Assembly: GCA_003339415.1 (NCBI GenBank)
Contig: PDHQ01000036.1
Location: forward strand, 152,550 to 216,549
DNA length: 64,000 bases
Reading direction: 5' to 3'
DNA from: Ophiocordyceps camponoti-saundersi (nom. inval.)
Taxonomy: Eukaryota > Ascomycota > Sordariomycetes > Hypocreales > Ophiocordycipitaceae
Shown one piece after another: positions 1 to 11,200 of this stretch. Position numbers and translations under genes: made by a program. The notes under the pieces were generated by a model that was not told the DNA's origin, made no database searches, and was given only the letters and a program-made list of their open reading frames with translations. Positions within the stretch are counted from its first letter, which is position 1. Each line of letters begins with the position of its first letter.

Positions 1-62
1 TGTTTGTTTGGGTGTTTTTTTTGTGGGGGGGGGGGGGGGAGGGGGGGGGGGGGGGTGGTGGG

Positions 63-105
<43 letters not shown>

Positions 106-3100
106 AAACAATTCCTCTCTCACTCACTCACTCTCACTCTCTCTCCACGAAGAAGAAGAGGAAGAGAGGAGAGAGAAGGATCAGGGCCCTTACAAGTAGG
201 CGTGTACGAGGGCCTCTGAAGCCCCCCCCCCCCTTCCTTGGCGCTGGAGCAAGAAGTCTAAGGGCGAGCAATTGCTTGGCGTTTTCTTGGCGAAAAAAAA
301 AAAGAATGGTCCCCTCAACCGATGGTAAGCTACCTCCAAGGTTCTGCCACGACAGCGCGACAGGAGCGGAGGGTGCGAGGTAGCGGCCTAACAGGAGAGC
401 TTCCTCAGCCGGTGCGCACGACATGGCTGTGGCCCCGGCGCCAAGACCGGTGCCAAGAGTCTTGGCGGCGTCTGGGCGCTTGGCGCGTCGCGCCGCCGCC
501 ATTGGCCGCGCGCGCTCCTCCCCCCCCCCGCCGCCTCCTCTCTCTCTCTCTCTCTCTCTCTCTTTTTCAGAGTGTCTTCCCCCCTTCCAAGAGGAAAGTC
601 TTGCGTCGAGCGTTTTACACGGGGGGGGAAAGGGTAAGAAAATATGTACCTATGACGAGGGAAGAAGGGCCTAGGGATCTCTATCTAGACATCTTATGCA
701 CGTAGCATGTATAAACTTGCCAAAACTAAAAATAAGAAGAAACAAGGACAACTACGGATAGAACTGCATAGACGAAAGAGAACATGAGGAGAGAGAGGAA
801 CCACGGGCGAATCATCTAAGCCTAAAGAGAGCTAAATATGTAAACCCTTGAGAGGAAATAAAAACACATTCAACTCTGGTAACCTTTCGCCTCCGTTCCA
901 ACCAAACAGCGTCTTTTTCCCCTTTTGCCTCTTCTTCCTCTTCCTCTTCTCTTCTCACTCACTCACTCAGATAGGTAGTCTCCGCACTCCGTAGTATGTA
1001 ATAACAATAATAATTTCAAAAAAAAAAAAAAAATACACACACGTCAGCCGACACCGGTCGCCTCCCGGATACAACCCCATACCCCGTCGCACCGTCGATA
1101 GGCTGGCCAATTCAATTCCCCACGGAGAGAGACGCCGATTTTAACCCCCCCCATCTCTTTCTGCTTCACTCTCCTCCCCTTGCATGCCCATGTTCAGATG
1201 TATGTACATATGTATATGTATATCCGTACAGATAACATTCATAGACGGGAAAAACGCTCAAGACAAGAAGAATCAAGCTTTTTAATTCTCTCCTTGGCCC
1301 AACTTTGTTCTCGTCTCTTATGTATATAGTATATACTGGTAACAAAGAAGAGTTGTCCGTCATCGTGGCAGTTGTGAATAATAGAAACATCCCTTCCCCC
1401 TTTTTTATCTCTTCCTCTTTTCTCGAACATTATAGGACGCAGCTTCTACCGGCGCCGAGAAAGATGCATCCCACCCGCGCTCTTCTTAACAACGGCCTCT
1501 TCCAAATCGCTTCTCCAAGTAATATTAATAACATACTCATATATATGCATGTATGCATGTATGTACATATATGTATAATCTGAATTTCGTTTTTTTATTT
1601 GATATCTTCTAATTTGCATTCAGATACACATTCGTACATGATAGATGTCACGTGGTAAAAAAAAAACACCACAAACACATACCCCCCTCCTATCCCCAAG
1701 CCCATCCATCCCCATGCCCATCCCCCGTATTCAACACCCAAATCACAGCCAAAAAACTATAAAAGCTCAGCCACCCCTCATCAAACCCCCCTTCCCATCC
1801 CATCTCTCTCTCTCCGAGTGCCGAAACCCGTTTCCCCAATCCGTATATACGAATACAAGTTACTACATAACTTTTCCAAAAAAAAAAACCCATCCCGTCG
1901 GCAGAATTTCACAACCTTCGTTTAATAAAGAAAGGTTCGTACAAAGAAAATCGTTCCAAAACGTTAAATAATATAGCCGGCGGGGAGAGACAATGAAAGA
2001 ATGAAAGAAGAAAAAAAAGACGGAGAGCGATGCCCTGCGGCTTCAGCCAGCTCTCTCGCTTTCTTCCATCCCCCCCCCCCCCGTAAGAAGCGCCCTGGCG
2101 CCAAGGGGGGCTATACATGAACATATCTCGCCCAAATCCGCGCAGCCTACGGATATGTACTTAACTCCTACCTGTTCAGAGAAATGGGTTGTCGGTTTGG
2201 TAGCCTGTTACGTCTTTCTTTCCTCAAACATGTTCGTCAGAGGGCGTCGTAGAACGAACGTGCGTGTGTGGAAGATACATGTCCGCGCACTGCAAACTGG
2301 CTGCGAATGGATGTACATGTTAACAAATGATAACCCTCTCACTCAACAACACCATGCATTTTGCCCTTTTCCCCCCGGCACCGGACAAAGCGGCCCTTTA
2401 CACTTTACATACGCCCAGAGTCAGGAGTCACAGTCCTCCTGATGTCGAGAATGAATCCAAGAAGAGGGCGCAACCTGCCTGCCTACCTACCTAGGTAGAT
2501 ACCTGGGTATGCACGCACCAGCGTAGTAATTGTGTGTAAGTCGACAGAGGGCGCTGGCCGCCGCACCACCAAGCCCCTCCTCCTACTCCTCCTCCTCTCT
2601 CCATCTCTCTCTCCCTCCCGCTCACTCAGTCACCAACTCACTCTATGTATTGACAATCCTCCGTCTCCTTTCATCTTCACATCTACTTTACCGGTACCGA
2701 CACATGCACAACAACATCCCTAACCTCATTCCATCTATCTGTATGTACATATGTCGTACATATCCGTACAGGCACTCAATATCCCAACCTCTCCACCACC
2801 ACCCAAAAAACGAGCCACCACCGCCGTCGCCTCCTCCGCCGCCGCGCCCCGGCACCCCGCCTCGGCCCGCTCGGCAGTCGGTCTGCCGTCCTGCGCATTC
2901 TGCCCTGCCGAGCCTCTTGTCTGGTCGCTTGGATGCGCCTGGCGTTTGGGCCATGTGTTGTCTCTTTGTTATTTGAAGTGACGTCTGTTATTAATATCGT
3001 AGCATTTTTTTTCTTCTTCGAATATTCATTCGTCAGCTGGCCATTCGTCTTCTTCTTTCTCCTCGTCTTCTGCCTCCTACTCTGCCTTTCTGCCTGCTAC

Positions 3101-4099
3101 TCCTCGACTTCTTCCTCCTCTTCTTTCTCCTATTCCCGATTCCCTTCTTTTTCTTCTTCTTCTTCTTCCTCTTCGTCCACCTCCTTCTTCTCTCTGCCAT
3201 CTCCATCTCCATCTTCATCCTTCGCCCCATCCTCGACCCTCTCGCATCCACCCCCATCCTTCCTCTCAGAAACCACGATATCCCTACCACCGTCCACCAA
3301 TCCCGTCCACCGCGTTCCTATCGCTCCCGCGTGTCCAGGACATGAATGCATGTCATGATTACCTTTTCCCATCTCTATATGAGGTAACGATATCCTACCT
3401 ATTTCCACGTCGCCCATCCACCGCCATCTTCGCCCTGCCCCTCGTTCTCTCTCTCTCCGAGCAGTCATCAAAGCAGCCCGAGAACGAGCCCACCCTCCCC
3501 CTTTCGCCATCAACAGCCATTACTAGCCCCTTAGGCCTCGATGAAAGCCAAAAGTCCCTCATTGATTCCATCTCAAAGCGAGTGAAAGGAAAAAAAAAGG
3601 TTCGGATCGTTAAGCAGCAGCAACCAGCCAGATCCCAGCAAAAGTCATGCAAAAATTTGGCTTTCCTTTGAACCGATGTGTTTGGCTCTTTCTCTCACCC
3701 CGAGGTCCGCTTCCAAACAAAGAAATGCCGTTTTTTGTTTTTCTGGCGCGTGCAAATAATAAACAGGGCCCCTTGAAACTCGGTGATGTGACCTGATATG
3801 AAGAGAAGAACAACTGTCATCTCCAAAGGGGACAAGAAGGTGAGTGAAGAGAAGATGGAAAGATAAAAACAAAAGAGGGGAGAAGAAAAAAAAAGTGTCG
3901 TGTCTTTCGTAAATGTATGTTAAGAGGTGATTTTTCTGGCACGCCTCTCAAACCGTCCTGTCGAGGCACGCACCTCCTGGCCCAGCCAACGAGCCTGTCC
4001 ATCAACGGCGGGGAGAAATGAAAATAACCCTGAAAAGGAAAAGGAAAGAGAGAGAGTACACCACAACGCCTCGCATGGGAAAAAAAAAAGGTCAAGATG
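1..4099. other. Gene-free low-complexity interval
   Basis: I see no supportable gene here. The interval contains long homopolymers (G at 25-104, C near 223-232, A near 1020-1033), CT dinucleotide runs (about 538-563) and polypyrimidine/polypurine stretches (2930-3260). The ORFs here are translations of these repeats (poly-Ser/Pro/Phe on one strand, poly-Arg/Lys/Glu on the other). There are no paired splice sites and no family-like protein. The part nearest 4.1 kb probably includes the 3' UTR of the STB3-like gene. Confidence 0.6.
25..104 (+). repeat. Near-pure G tract (~80 nt)
   Basis: The tract is almost uninterrupted guanine, broken only by single A and T bases (for example at 40, 56 and 65). 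It is preceded by a T-rich run and followed by A-rich and CT-rich DNA. Such a tract could form G-quadruplexes, and it is also a typical place for assembly error or a collapsed repeat, so its exact length should not be trusted. Confidence 0.8.
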
Positions 4100-5116
4100 T
4101 TATACAGAACCAAGCCGGAGAAGAGCCTCGACGGCCTCGCGCTCCTGCGCATCAGACGCGTCCGCTAGGGCCGACAGCGGGAAATGTGGCGCGCGAACCA
4201 TGCCCGAGCCCACCGACACAAACGGCCGCAGCCCACCAAACTTGTTGGGGGGCCCCAGGTTGTTGCCGTCGCGCCAAGCTGCCGCCATGCTGGGGTACGA
4301 CTCGGCCCGGAGCGCAGCCGCGCCCACGGCCGCCCAGTCCTCGTCGTCCGTCACGTCGTCCGGGTCGTCGTTGATGGCCACCTCGTCTTCCGGCGCCTCG
4401 GAGCACGAGGCCGAGGCCGACCCGTCCATGGACATGTTGTCGGCCTCCGTCTCCATTTCGAGCTGGTATGGCGACAAGTCCATCGACGACTCCTCCGCCG
4501 CTCTGGCCCTGTGTTGGCTCCGCGTGCTGACGCCAGAGATGGGTATGGCTGCGCCGCACGAGGCTGAAGACGACGACGTGGCCTGACGATGACGTGCTCG
4601 CCGATGGGCGTTCCACCGCCCCCATCCGACCTTTGAAAACTCGACGCCCCCTTCCACGTCGGCGCCCTCGCCGTCCCGCCGTCCCTCTAGAGCGCCGACG
4701 ACCAGCCGGCGCGCCTTGTTTGGTGGTATGCCGGAGAATCCCGGGACCGACGTCGTCAGGTAGCCGACGATGTGCCTGATGGCTAGGGGCCCATGGTTGA
4801 GTAGGATCTCGGGAAGGTGGTATTTGGCAAGCATGGCGCTGGTGATGGCACCCGAGGCCTCGTACGCGGCCGGGGACGGAGACCGGATACGGGCGTCGCC
4901 GAGGTCCAGGTCCGAGTCGATGGCTTCGAGCCTGGCCTTTCGGAGCTGGGCTTTGAGCCCATGGGCCGGCAGAGCGGGAGATATGGAGTTGGGGGGTGTC
5001 GGGAGGGCACGACACGGAGCCACAGTCGCCGGCTCGCCTCGATCCGCTACAGCAGTCAAGTTGTCTCGGTTCGAGGCGGCGGCGGCCTTTGGGATTTCGC
5101 GAGCAGCCGAAGCCAT
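4100..5116 (-). CDS. STB3: STB3-like Sin3-binding transcriptional regulator
   Basis: This is a 338-residue protein with an Stb3 (Sin3-binding) domain at about residues 86-172. The core includes AMLAKYHLPEILLNHGPLA, then a PGFSGIPPNKARRLVVGALE stretch and a final GWGRW. In yeast, Stb3 binds the RRPE element of ribosome-biogenesis genes and works with the Sin3/Rpd3 deacetylase. The tail is acidic (residues about 230-262). I chose ATG at 5116 because the open frame upstream runs through a good donor (GTAAGT at 5224) and acceptor (TCTGCAG ending at 5143). That pair makes an 82-nt leader intron likely and leaves the more upstream ATG at 5401 as untranslated leader. The CDS is a single exon. The domain call is strong. 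The DNA target in this organism is inferred. Confidence 0.85.
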   Translation of the reverse strand: MASAAREIPKAAAASNRDNLTAVADRGEPATVAPCRALPTPPNSISPALPAHGLKAQLRKARLEAIDSDLDLGDARIRSPSPAAYEASGAITSAMLAKYHLPEILLNHGPLAIRHIVGYLTTSVPGFSGIPPNKARRLVVGALEGRRDGEGADVEGGVEFSKVGWGRWNAHRRARHRQATSSSSASCGAAIPISGVSTRSQHRARAAEESSMDLSPYQLEMETEADNMSMDGSASASCSEAPEDEVAINDDPDDVTDDEDWAAVGAAALRAESYPSMAAAWRDGNNLGPPNKFGGLRPFVSVGSGMVRAPHFPLSALADASDAQEREAVEALLRLGSV

Positions 5117-5142
5117 CTTTGAGGAAGAAGTTGTCGAAGAAT

Positions 5143-5224
5143 CTGCAGAGTTGACGTCAGCGTCGCGCGACGCGAGCGCAACCTTGCCGGGGAGGGGGGC
5201 GGAGAAAGGGTAAATGTGACTTAC
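5143..5224 (-). other. Probable 5' leader intron of the STB3-like gene
   Basis: On the minus strand a consensus donor GTAAGT (first base 5224) is followed 82 nt later by the acceptor TCTGCAG, 26 nt upstream of the chosen ATG. If the intron is not removed, the upstream ATG at 5401 would add 95 low-complexity residues that do not resemble the family. The intron is inferred from splice signals only. Confidence 0.55.
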
Positions 5225-6844
5225 TTTATCTGACGAGTGGCTTCGTTGTTTTGGCTTTGTGAAGAGGCAAGAAGGGCAAGGCGCGATCCTGGCAGGCTGT
5301 GACGGGTGTTCGACTTCTCGATAGACGTTTTCTCGTGGACGGGCGACGATGATGGGGAGGCGAAGGGGGGGGGGGAAGGGATAAGGAGGAGGGAGAGACA
5401 AGGAAAGGAGAAGAGGAGGACGAGAGGAGGAGGATGAGAAGGACGAAGACCGGCGCCAGTAGGTACCTCCTGTGCCGTGAGCACCGATTAGGGACCGAGG
5501 TGCAGGGTAGGTACTTATGTGTTGGGCCTAGGTGTATGACCACAGACTGGTACCTACCTACAGTCCAGTCCACAGTCCACACACACGCACACGCACACGC
5601 ACAAAGTAGCATCCAAGGCAAAGCCGTTTGGCCACGCACCGACCACGTCTATTTATAATTATACTCTTTATGTACGGAGTATCCTACCGTTATAACCCAT
5701 TAATTCTAGGCTGGCTAGGCGTAATCGTGCCTGCGGTCAACCTATCCGTACAGGCTACAGACACCAGTAAACTCTGTTTGCTCGCTCTCCTCTCCTCCTC
5801 TGCTCCGCAGGCTGCTGTTCTCCGTTTACATGCTTCATCCCTCAACATCCCCAACCAACCTTCTATCGCAGGTACAACATTAGTACTTACATATATACCT
5901 AAATGCCCAGGTAAACGGACACTGAGAAATCTACAACACACAGCCGCAGACATACATACATATGTATATACATAAAAAAAAAACCTGGTCTGCTGCCCTC
6001 TCCGTACGAATAACAAACTGAGGCACTCCGTGGCTTGGTTCATCCTAGGCTAGCCTGATAGGTCCTAGATACCTAGGTAGATAGGTGGTAGTCGTTGTTG
6101 GTGTCGTCCCCCCCCTTTAGCCATTTGCCACCGTGGCTGGCCTCTTAACAACACCACGTATCGCCCCGTCTCAGAGACTCGAGCCTACCTAGGTAGAGAG
6201 AGATGAGGAGGGAAAGGAGAAGAAGAAGAGGACACGACAACCACTCGAAACGAAACAAATTTCGTCTGAAACAGTCAGCATCGACTTTAACCACCAGCTA
6301 CCTGCTTCCTAGACCTACCCTACATAACTTCAAGCCCCGTTTCAAACCGGGTTTCGACTTCTTGACCACCCTCCCCCTCCCTCCTATCCTCCCCGTCTTA
6401 CTCTTACCGTCTTACCCTCAGCCTGTCCCCTCATCCCGTTCCCTTCTCCGGCCCCTTCCGTCACGACGAGCAGGAATCGGATCTGTCCCCCCCCTCCCCT
6501 ACCTTTATTGGATCTCGTGCCCGCCCGCCCCATGTGGCAGCCGGTCAGCATGCAATGCTGGCCAACATAAGCCCGTTCGTCCTGAATCCTCTCGTCATCC
6601 CTCTTCTGGCCACCCGGCCGACAAAGACGAAAAGCCTTGTCTTAACGCCGTCGTACGTCTGTTGATGTGCATCAACGCGTGAGCACGCGAGACTCCGACT
6701 TGAGGCGAGCTTGCTTTCTTTGCCGTTCGTGAGTTCTGGGAGAGAGCGACGCTGCCCTCTCCGATCATCACTTTGTAGACACTGCTTGGCCTGGAATGGG
6801 GTCAAGCGCGCACGTTTCGTCTGCTGGACTCCAGCCGCACCGTT
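5225..6844. other. Intergenic: STB3 leader/promoter and TOP3 3' flank
   Basis: There is no supportable gene. The 5' half is the leader and promoter of the STB3-like gene, with purine-rich tracts (5340-5450) and an ACAC-rich run (about 5575-5605). A TATCCGTACA motif lies at 5743-5752 and a TACGGAGT motif at 5673-5680. CCTAGGTAG-type elements occur near 6070 and 6185. Small ORFs here have no recognisable protein. Confidence 0.55.
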
Positions 6845-9124
6845 TCAGCTCCCAGCCGGCTGCCCAAAGACAAACTCACGGCAAGCCTGCACGCCGTGTC
6901 AGAGTCAGCCGTGCAAGTAAATCAACGCTCAAGTCTATAACTCACAGCACGAAGCACGCCCAACTTCTCCTGCGACTGGAAAAAAACATGGCGGTACTGA
7001 GATATGCTCTCTCGAAGAACCATGTCCCTTGTCGTGTTGCCCTCGCAGATGGCCTTCATCTTGAGTTCCATCTCTTTCCGCAGAAAGGGCTTGCCCAGGC
7101 TTGTCTCAAAGTTCATCCGGTCAAAGCCGAGGATCAGCGCCACTCCAAGCTGGGTCGGCACGAAAACCTTCTGGCTGCCTCTCCTTCCGGTGGTCGCTGC
7201 ACCTCCCCGTCCGCCACGCCGGCCCCGCCCACTCCCTCGACCACGACCGGCGCCGGCTCCCGAGCCGACACCCGTAGTCTCCTCTCCGTCGCCTTGCTCT
7301 GCGCCCCTGGCCCTTTCTATGACGGCGACGTACTCCCGGTCCTGGATCTTCTGGATGTGATCGGCCATGGTGGCGTCCGTCCCGATCCCGTTGGCATCCA
7401 TCAGCGCAATCAGGTCGGCTTCCGTCAAGTAGTTCGGGGGCGAGGTTTTGCCTTCCGTCATCATGGCCTCGGTCGGCTCAAACCGCTCGCCCCTCAAAAA
7501 CTTGGGCAGTTCGGCCGTGTTGTCCCATTTGTCGTAGACGAAGACATCCAGGTAGTTTCTCTCTAGTACGATGACACCGCGAGCGTGAAAGTGCTCGTCC
7601 CCGTACTCGACGTCGACGTCCGTCGCCATGCCCTTGGCGTCGTCCGCGCAACAGGCCAGGAAGCGACGAGCGACGTACTCGTAAAGACGTGCCTCGTCCG
7701 CACTCAACACGGTCGGCGCCGCGTAGGCGATGGGGTGAATCGGGGGATGCGCTTTGTCGTCATGTCTTCCTTCACGGGGCTGCTGGAAAGCGCCGTCGAC
7801 GAGGCCTTGGGCGAACTGGCCCCATTCTTGGCTTGCCGTCTGTTTCCGCACGAGGGCTCTGAGGTCGATGCCCTTGTCGAAGCGGTCCGTTTCGGTACGG
7901 GGATAGCTGATGAAGCCCTTGTTGTAGAGCCCCTCGGCGATATTCATGGCTTGCTGGCTGCTCAGGCGGAGGAGACGAGTGGCCGCCTTCTGCAGCTCTA
8001 CCGTCGTGAGCGGTAGCGGCTTGAACTTGCGCGTAGGCTTCTCCTGAACCTGCGTCACCAGCGCTTTCTTGGCGGCAAGGCATCGCTCGTAAAGAATTAC
8101 GGTGGTGGTGCGGTCAAAGAGCCTGTTCCTGGCCCAGCCGAAGACGACCGTCTTCCCCTCCTTGATATGCGTGAGCTTGATGCTCCAGAACGGCTCGGGT
8201 ACGAAGTTTTTGACGCGGAAATAACGATCAACCACGAAACCTAGCGTGGGGAACTGGCACGATCCTGTTTGGTTAGCAAGAAGCCCGGCCCGGAGAGGTC
8301 GCGAGGCCCGGCCTACCGTAGCTCAGTGTGAGATTCTCCATCGGCCCACCCATTGGCCGGAGGCTGTTGCAGAGGAACCTAGTAAAGGCACAGCCGATGC
8401 GCAGGTCCAGCTCGATTCTAGCCCTGACGGCATTGACCTTTTTCTCGTCGAGGTCGGCGAGTCGCCTGGCGGCCGAGAGGACATGACTGAAAAGTAAGCC
8501 AAAGGGGTTCCGCAGCTATGGGGGGCTCTCTTCCGAACATACGCTCGTTCCACGTTGCTGAACCTGGCGCGCTTGACCTGGATGCCAGCATTCCCTTGAC
8601 GGGCGGCGTCGACGATTTCCTGACCAATATGTTCGCCTTCGAGGTCGCAATCGGTCCATATGATCAGCAGTCTGGAGTACCGTGCTTGATCTTGGATGTT
8701 CTTTGCGATAATCTTGCTGTCCTGAGCGATTCAGGTCAGTGACAGGATAGAAACTCGTATAGCAGACCCAAGACTCTCTCTCACATTGGGGATGTTGGTG
8801 ATGATGGGCGCGGTAAAGAGCGTCTCTGGAGGAGGATGACTCCAGTTTCTGTACTCGCTCGGGAAGTCGACGCTGGTGAGATGGCCGGCCACGCAGGTCA
8901 TTGTCACCTCGCACTGACCCCAAGCCTGAGCAAAGTCGAAGGCGAACGAGTAGTTCTTGATGAAGCGACTGCGCGTGTTATGCTTAACGAGAGTTCCCCC
9001 AGTCAGCGCATCCCTTGTTTTTGCCCGCAGCTTCAAGGCTTACCGTCTCGACTCTTCCACCGGACAGATGACCGGAAACGGCCTTTGAGATGGACGGCTT
9101 CTCGGCCACGCACAATACCCTCAT
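6845..9124 (-). CDS. TOP3: DNA topoisomerase III (type IA)
   Basis: Six exons on the minus strand give 662 residues, close to yeast Top3: 9124-9044, 8982-8785, 8721-8543, 8486-8317, 8264-6946 and 6886-6845. Introns are 52-63 nt with GT-AG ends. The start MRVLCVAEKPSI is the classic TOPRIM beginning. The acidic TOPRIM motif TDCDLEGEHIG lies at residues 116-126. The catalytic tyrosine is Y330 in GFISYPRTETDRF, and GIGTDATM follows at about 502-509. A glycine/arginine-rich loop (about 540-564) interrupts the last conserved block before FVPTQLGVALI. Type IA enzymes pass single strands and, with a RecQ helicase and Rmi1, dissolve recombination intermediates. The last exon (14 codons with stop) rests on a GTGAGT donor. 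Without that splice the frame ends at 6922 instead. Leucine inside DCDLEGE, where I recall a basic residue, is unusual. Confidence 0.95.
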
Positions 9125-9818
9125 CGTCTCCGAATGAGTGCGGGAGCATTATCGGCCACGTCTGCTGCAGAGGGTGTGAGAATGCGGCCGGCAGGATCGT
9201 CCCGCCGCTTTGTTCTTGCTGCTCTGCAGCTCGCGACGGGAGACGCAGCCAGAGCTGGACAATTGCTGGTCGATCAAGACGTTCGAGGAAACAGACGGAG
9301 CAGTCGCGCGGCAGACGCGTGAGGACCCACGAGAATTTGGCGCGTCTTCGGCTAGGGCATACCCTTCTGTAAAAAGACGGTAATTGGTGGCATGATCCCC
9401 TGAAAGCTTATCGTTATAGCGCTCCGACTGCGCTGGAACGCAGCTTTTCCCCACCAAAATCCCCTACCCTACATCCGCCCAACTGCCGGACATCCTATGT
9501 GTCTGGATGCGATTCCTAATCATCAAACCTACCCATTCGCTGCCTCTCGAACCGAGTCATCGACTCTATTTCTCATACGCGCAGCGCATCACACCCAGAT
9601 CTGTATCTTGACCGATCTCTTCTATAGCCTGGGCGTTTCTCTTCACTGAGGAGAGCCTTTCCCATCCGACTATACCATAGAGGGTCTAGCAGCCATACCC
9701 GGCCACTAGTGTATGTACTGCAGTAACAGCCATGACGTCCCCCATCTTCTATGACGTTTGCTAACCTCCTCACCAACAACATCCTCCCACGGACAACCGG
9801 CATCAAGAGTCCGACACA
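9125..9818. promoter_or_regulatory. Shared divergent promoter of TOP3 and the DUF1295 gene
   Basis: About 0.7 kb separates the start codons of two genes that point away from each other, so both leaders and promoters must lie here. I see no conserved box that I can name. ORFs in this stretch are short and do not resemble proteins. Confidence 0.5.
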
Positions 9819-11071
9819 ATGTTCCTCCCCGTGATCAAATCCATCCGAGACTGCGCAGACTTCAGCTTGACGGTCGAGCCCTTCATCGGCCAGCTCTATG
9901 CGCTGCCGCAGCGGTTGGCCGACGTCAGGAGCCTGGATGGCCTCAGCCAAGTGTATGCCGAGACGAACCCGCTCATGTCGGCTTTTGCCGCGTCCATTTT
10001 CTTGGGAGGCATCTTTCTCGTCGCTTCAGAAGTGAATCGCAACTACTCACAGGTCGATCGCTTCTGGAGCCTCTTGCCGAACCTCTATGTCATTCATCTG
10101 GCTGTCTGGGCCCGCTTGGCCGGCGTGCCTCACGGTCGCGTTGACTTGATTGCCATCTTCACCACTGCCTGGAGTGTATGAATCACCCTGATCACCTCCC
10201 CTTGTTGCCCATCCTCAGCTTAGGATTCAACCCGACTTACTCTTCCCCGTCTAGTGTCGCCTGACCTTCAACTATTGGCGCAGAGGTGGCTATGAGATCG
10301 GTTCCGAAGACTACAGATGGTGAGCGAGATGAACCCCCTCCCCGGATACTACTAGCTGATGTGTTCTTCGTTCAGGGAAATCGTCAAATCCAGAATGCAT
10401 CCACTCGCCTTCTTTGCCCTCAACGTGACCTTCATCTCCTTCATCCAGAGCGTGCTACTATTCAGCATCTCCTGCCTCCCCGCCTACGTCATTCTTCTCA
10501 CGTCTCGAGTCCAACCGCACGTGTCGATATTCGACATCGCCTACTTCTCCGTTGAGATTCTCCTCGTCTTCAGCGAATGGATCAGCGATGGCCAGCAGTG
10601 GAGTGAGCCTTTTCACTCGTACCTAAAGTCGTCTGGCGCTGACCTTTTCCCGATGCAGCATATCAGACTGCGAAGCGACAGTACCAGAAAGACGCCAAGC
10701 TGCCCAAGGGCTGGGATCAGGCGGATCTCGATCGCGGCTTCATAACCTCGGGCTTGTGGGCCTATAGCAGGCATCCCAACTTTCTCGCCGAGCAAGCCAT
10801 CTGGTTTGTCCTGTATAACTGGGCCTGCGATGCTACGGGGACTCTCTACAATTGGTCTTTTGTCGGCTGCGCGAGCTTGATCCTACTCTTCCAGGGCTCG
10901 ACCATCTTGACCGAGTCCATCACGTCCGGAAAGTATCCGGAATACGCAGACTACAAGAAGCAGGTCGGCATGTTCGTACCCACGTCCTTTCGAGCATATC
11001 AGCCCTCTGCCTCCAACTCCACGGTGCCCAAGTCGAGTGGCTCAGCCAGGGAAAGTCGAAAGCAGAAGTGA
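9819..11071 (+). CDS. DUF1295 / steroid 5-alpha-reductase-like membrane protein
   Basis: Four exons (9819-10175, 10255-10319, 10376-10602, 10659-11071) give 353 residues. The protein has several hydrophobic segments, and its C-terminal part carries the DUF1295 signature with GLWAYSRHPNFLAEQ and a following long hydrophobic helix, then TESITSGKYPEYADYKKQV. Family members resemble the C-terminal domain of steroid 5-alpha reductases and isoprenylcysteine methyltransferases and are thought to be NADPH-dependent membrane reductases, mostly uncharacterised in fungi. Introns use GTATGA, GTGAGC and GTGAGC donors. The middle exon of 65 nt is supported by frame on both sides (YEIGSEDYRW continuing to EIVKSRMHPLAFFALN). 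Substrate and organelle cannot be told from sequence. The endoplasmic reticulum is a guess. Confidence 0.88.
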
Positions 11072-11200
11072 GGCAGTCTTGTTGACGTGTCGAGAGAAGG
11101 CTCGGGGAAACGACCGCCTGACAAATGACATGATTCTCACTGACACCGCATATATAAGCGTAGCATCTATCAATAGCTTCCCAATGGTTCTTCAATCTTC

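Noticed and set aside
2933..3513. Overlapping ORFs of up to 141 codons on both strands
   Set aside because: They translate a polypyrimidine tract (Ser/Phe/Pro on one strand, Lys/Arg/Glu on the other) and have no family-like sequence or splice context.
4184..4567. Plus-strand ORFs over 4.0-5.2 kb
   Set aside because: They are shadows of the STB3-like gene on the other strand.
6796..7566. 256-codon plus-strand ORF
   Set aside because: It is antisense to the well-supported TOP3 catalytic exon and shows no independent protein features.
9149..9457. 102-codon minus-strand ORF upstream of TOP3
   Set aside because: It is in the TOP3 leader, has no homology I recognise and ends before the MRVLCVAEKPS start.
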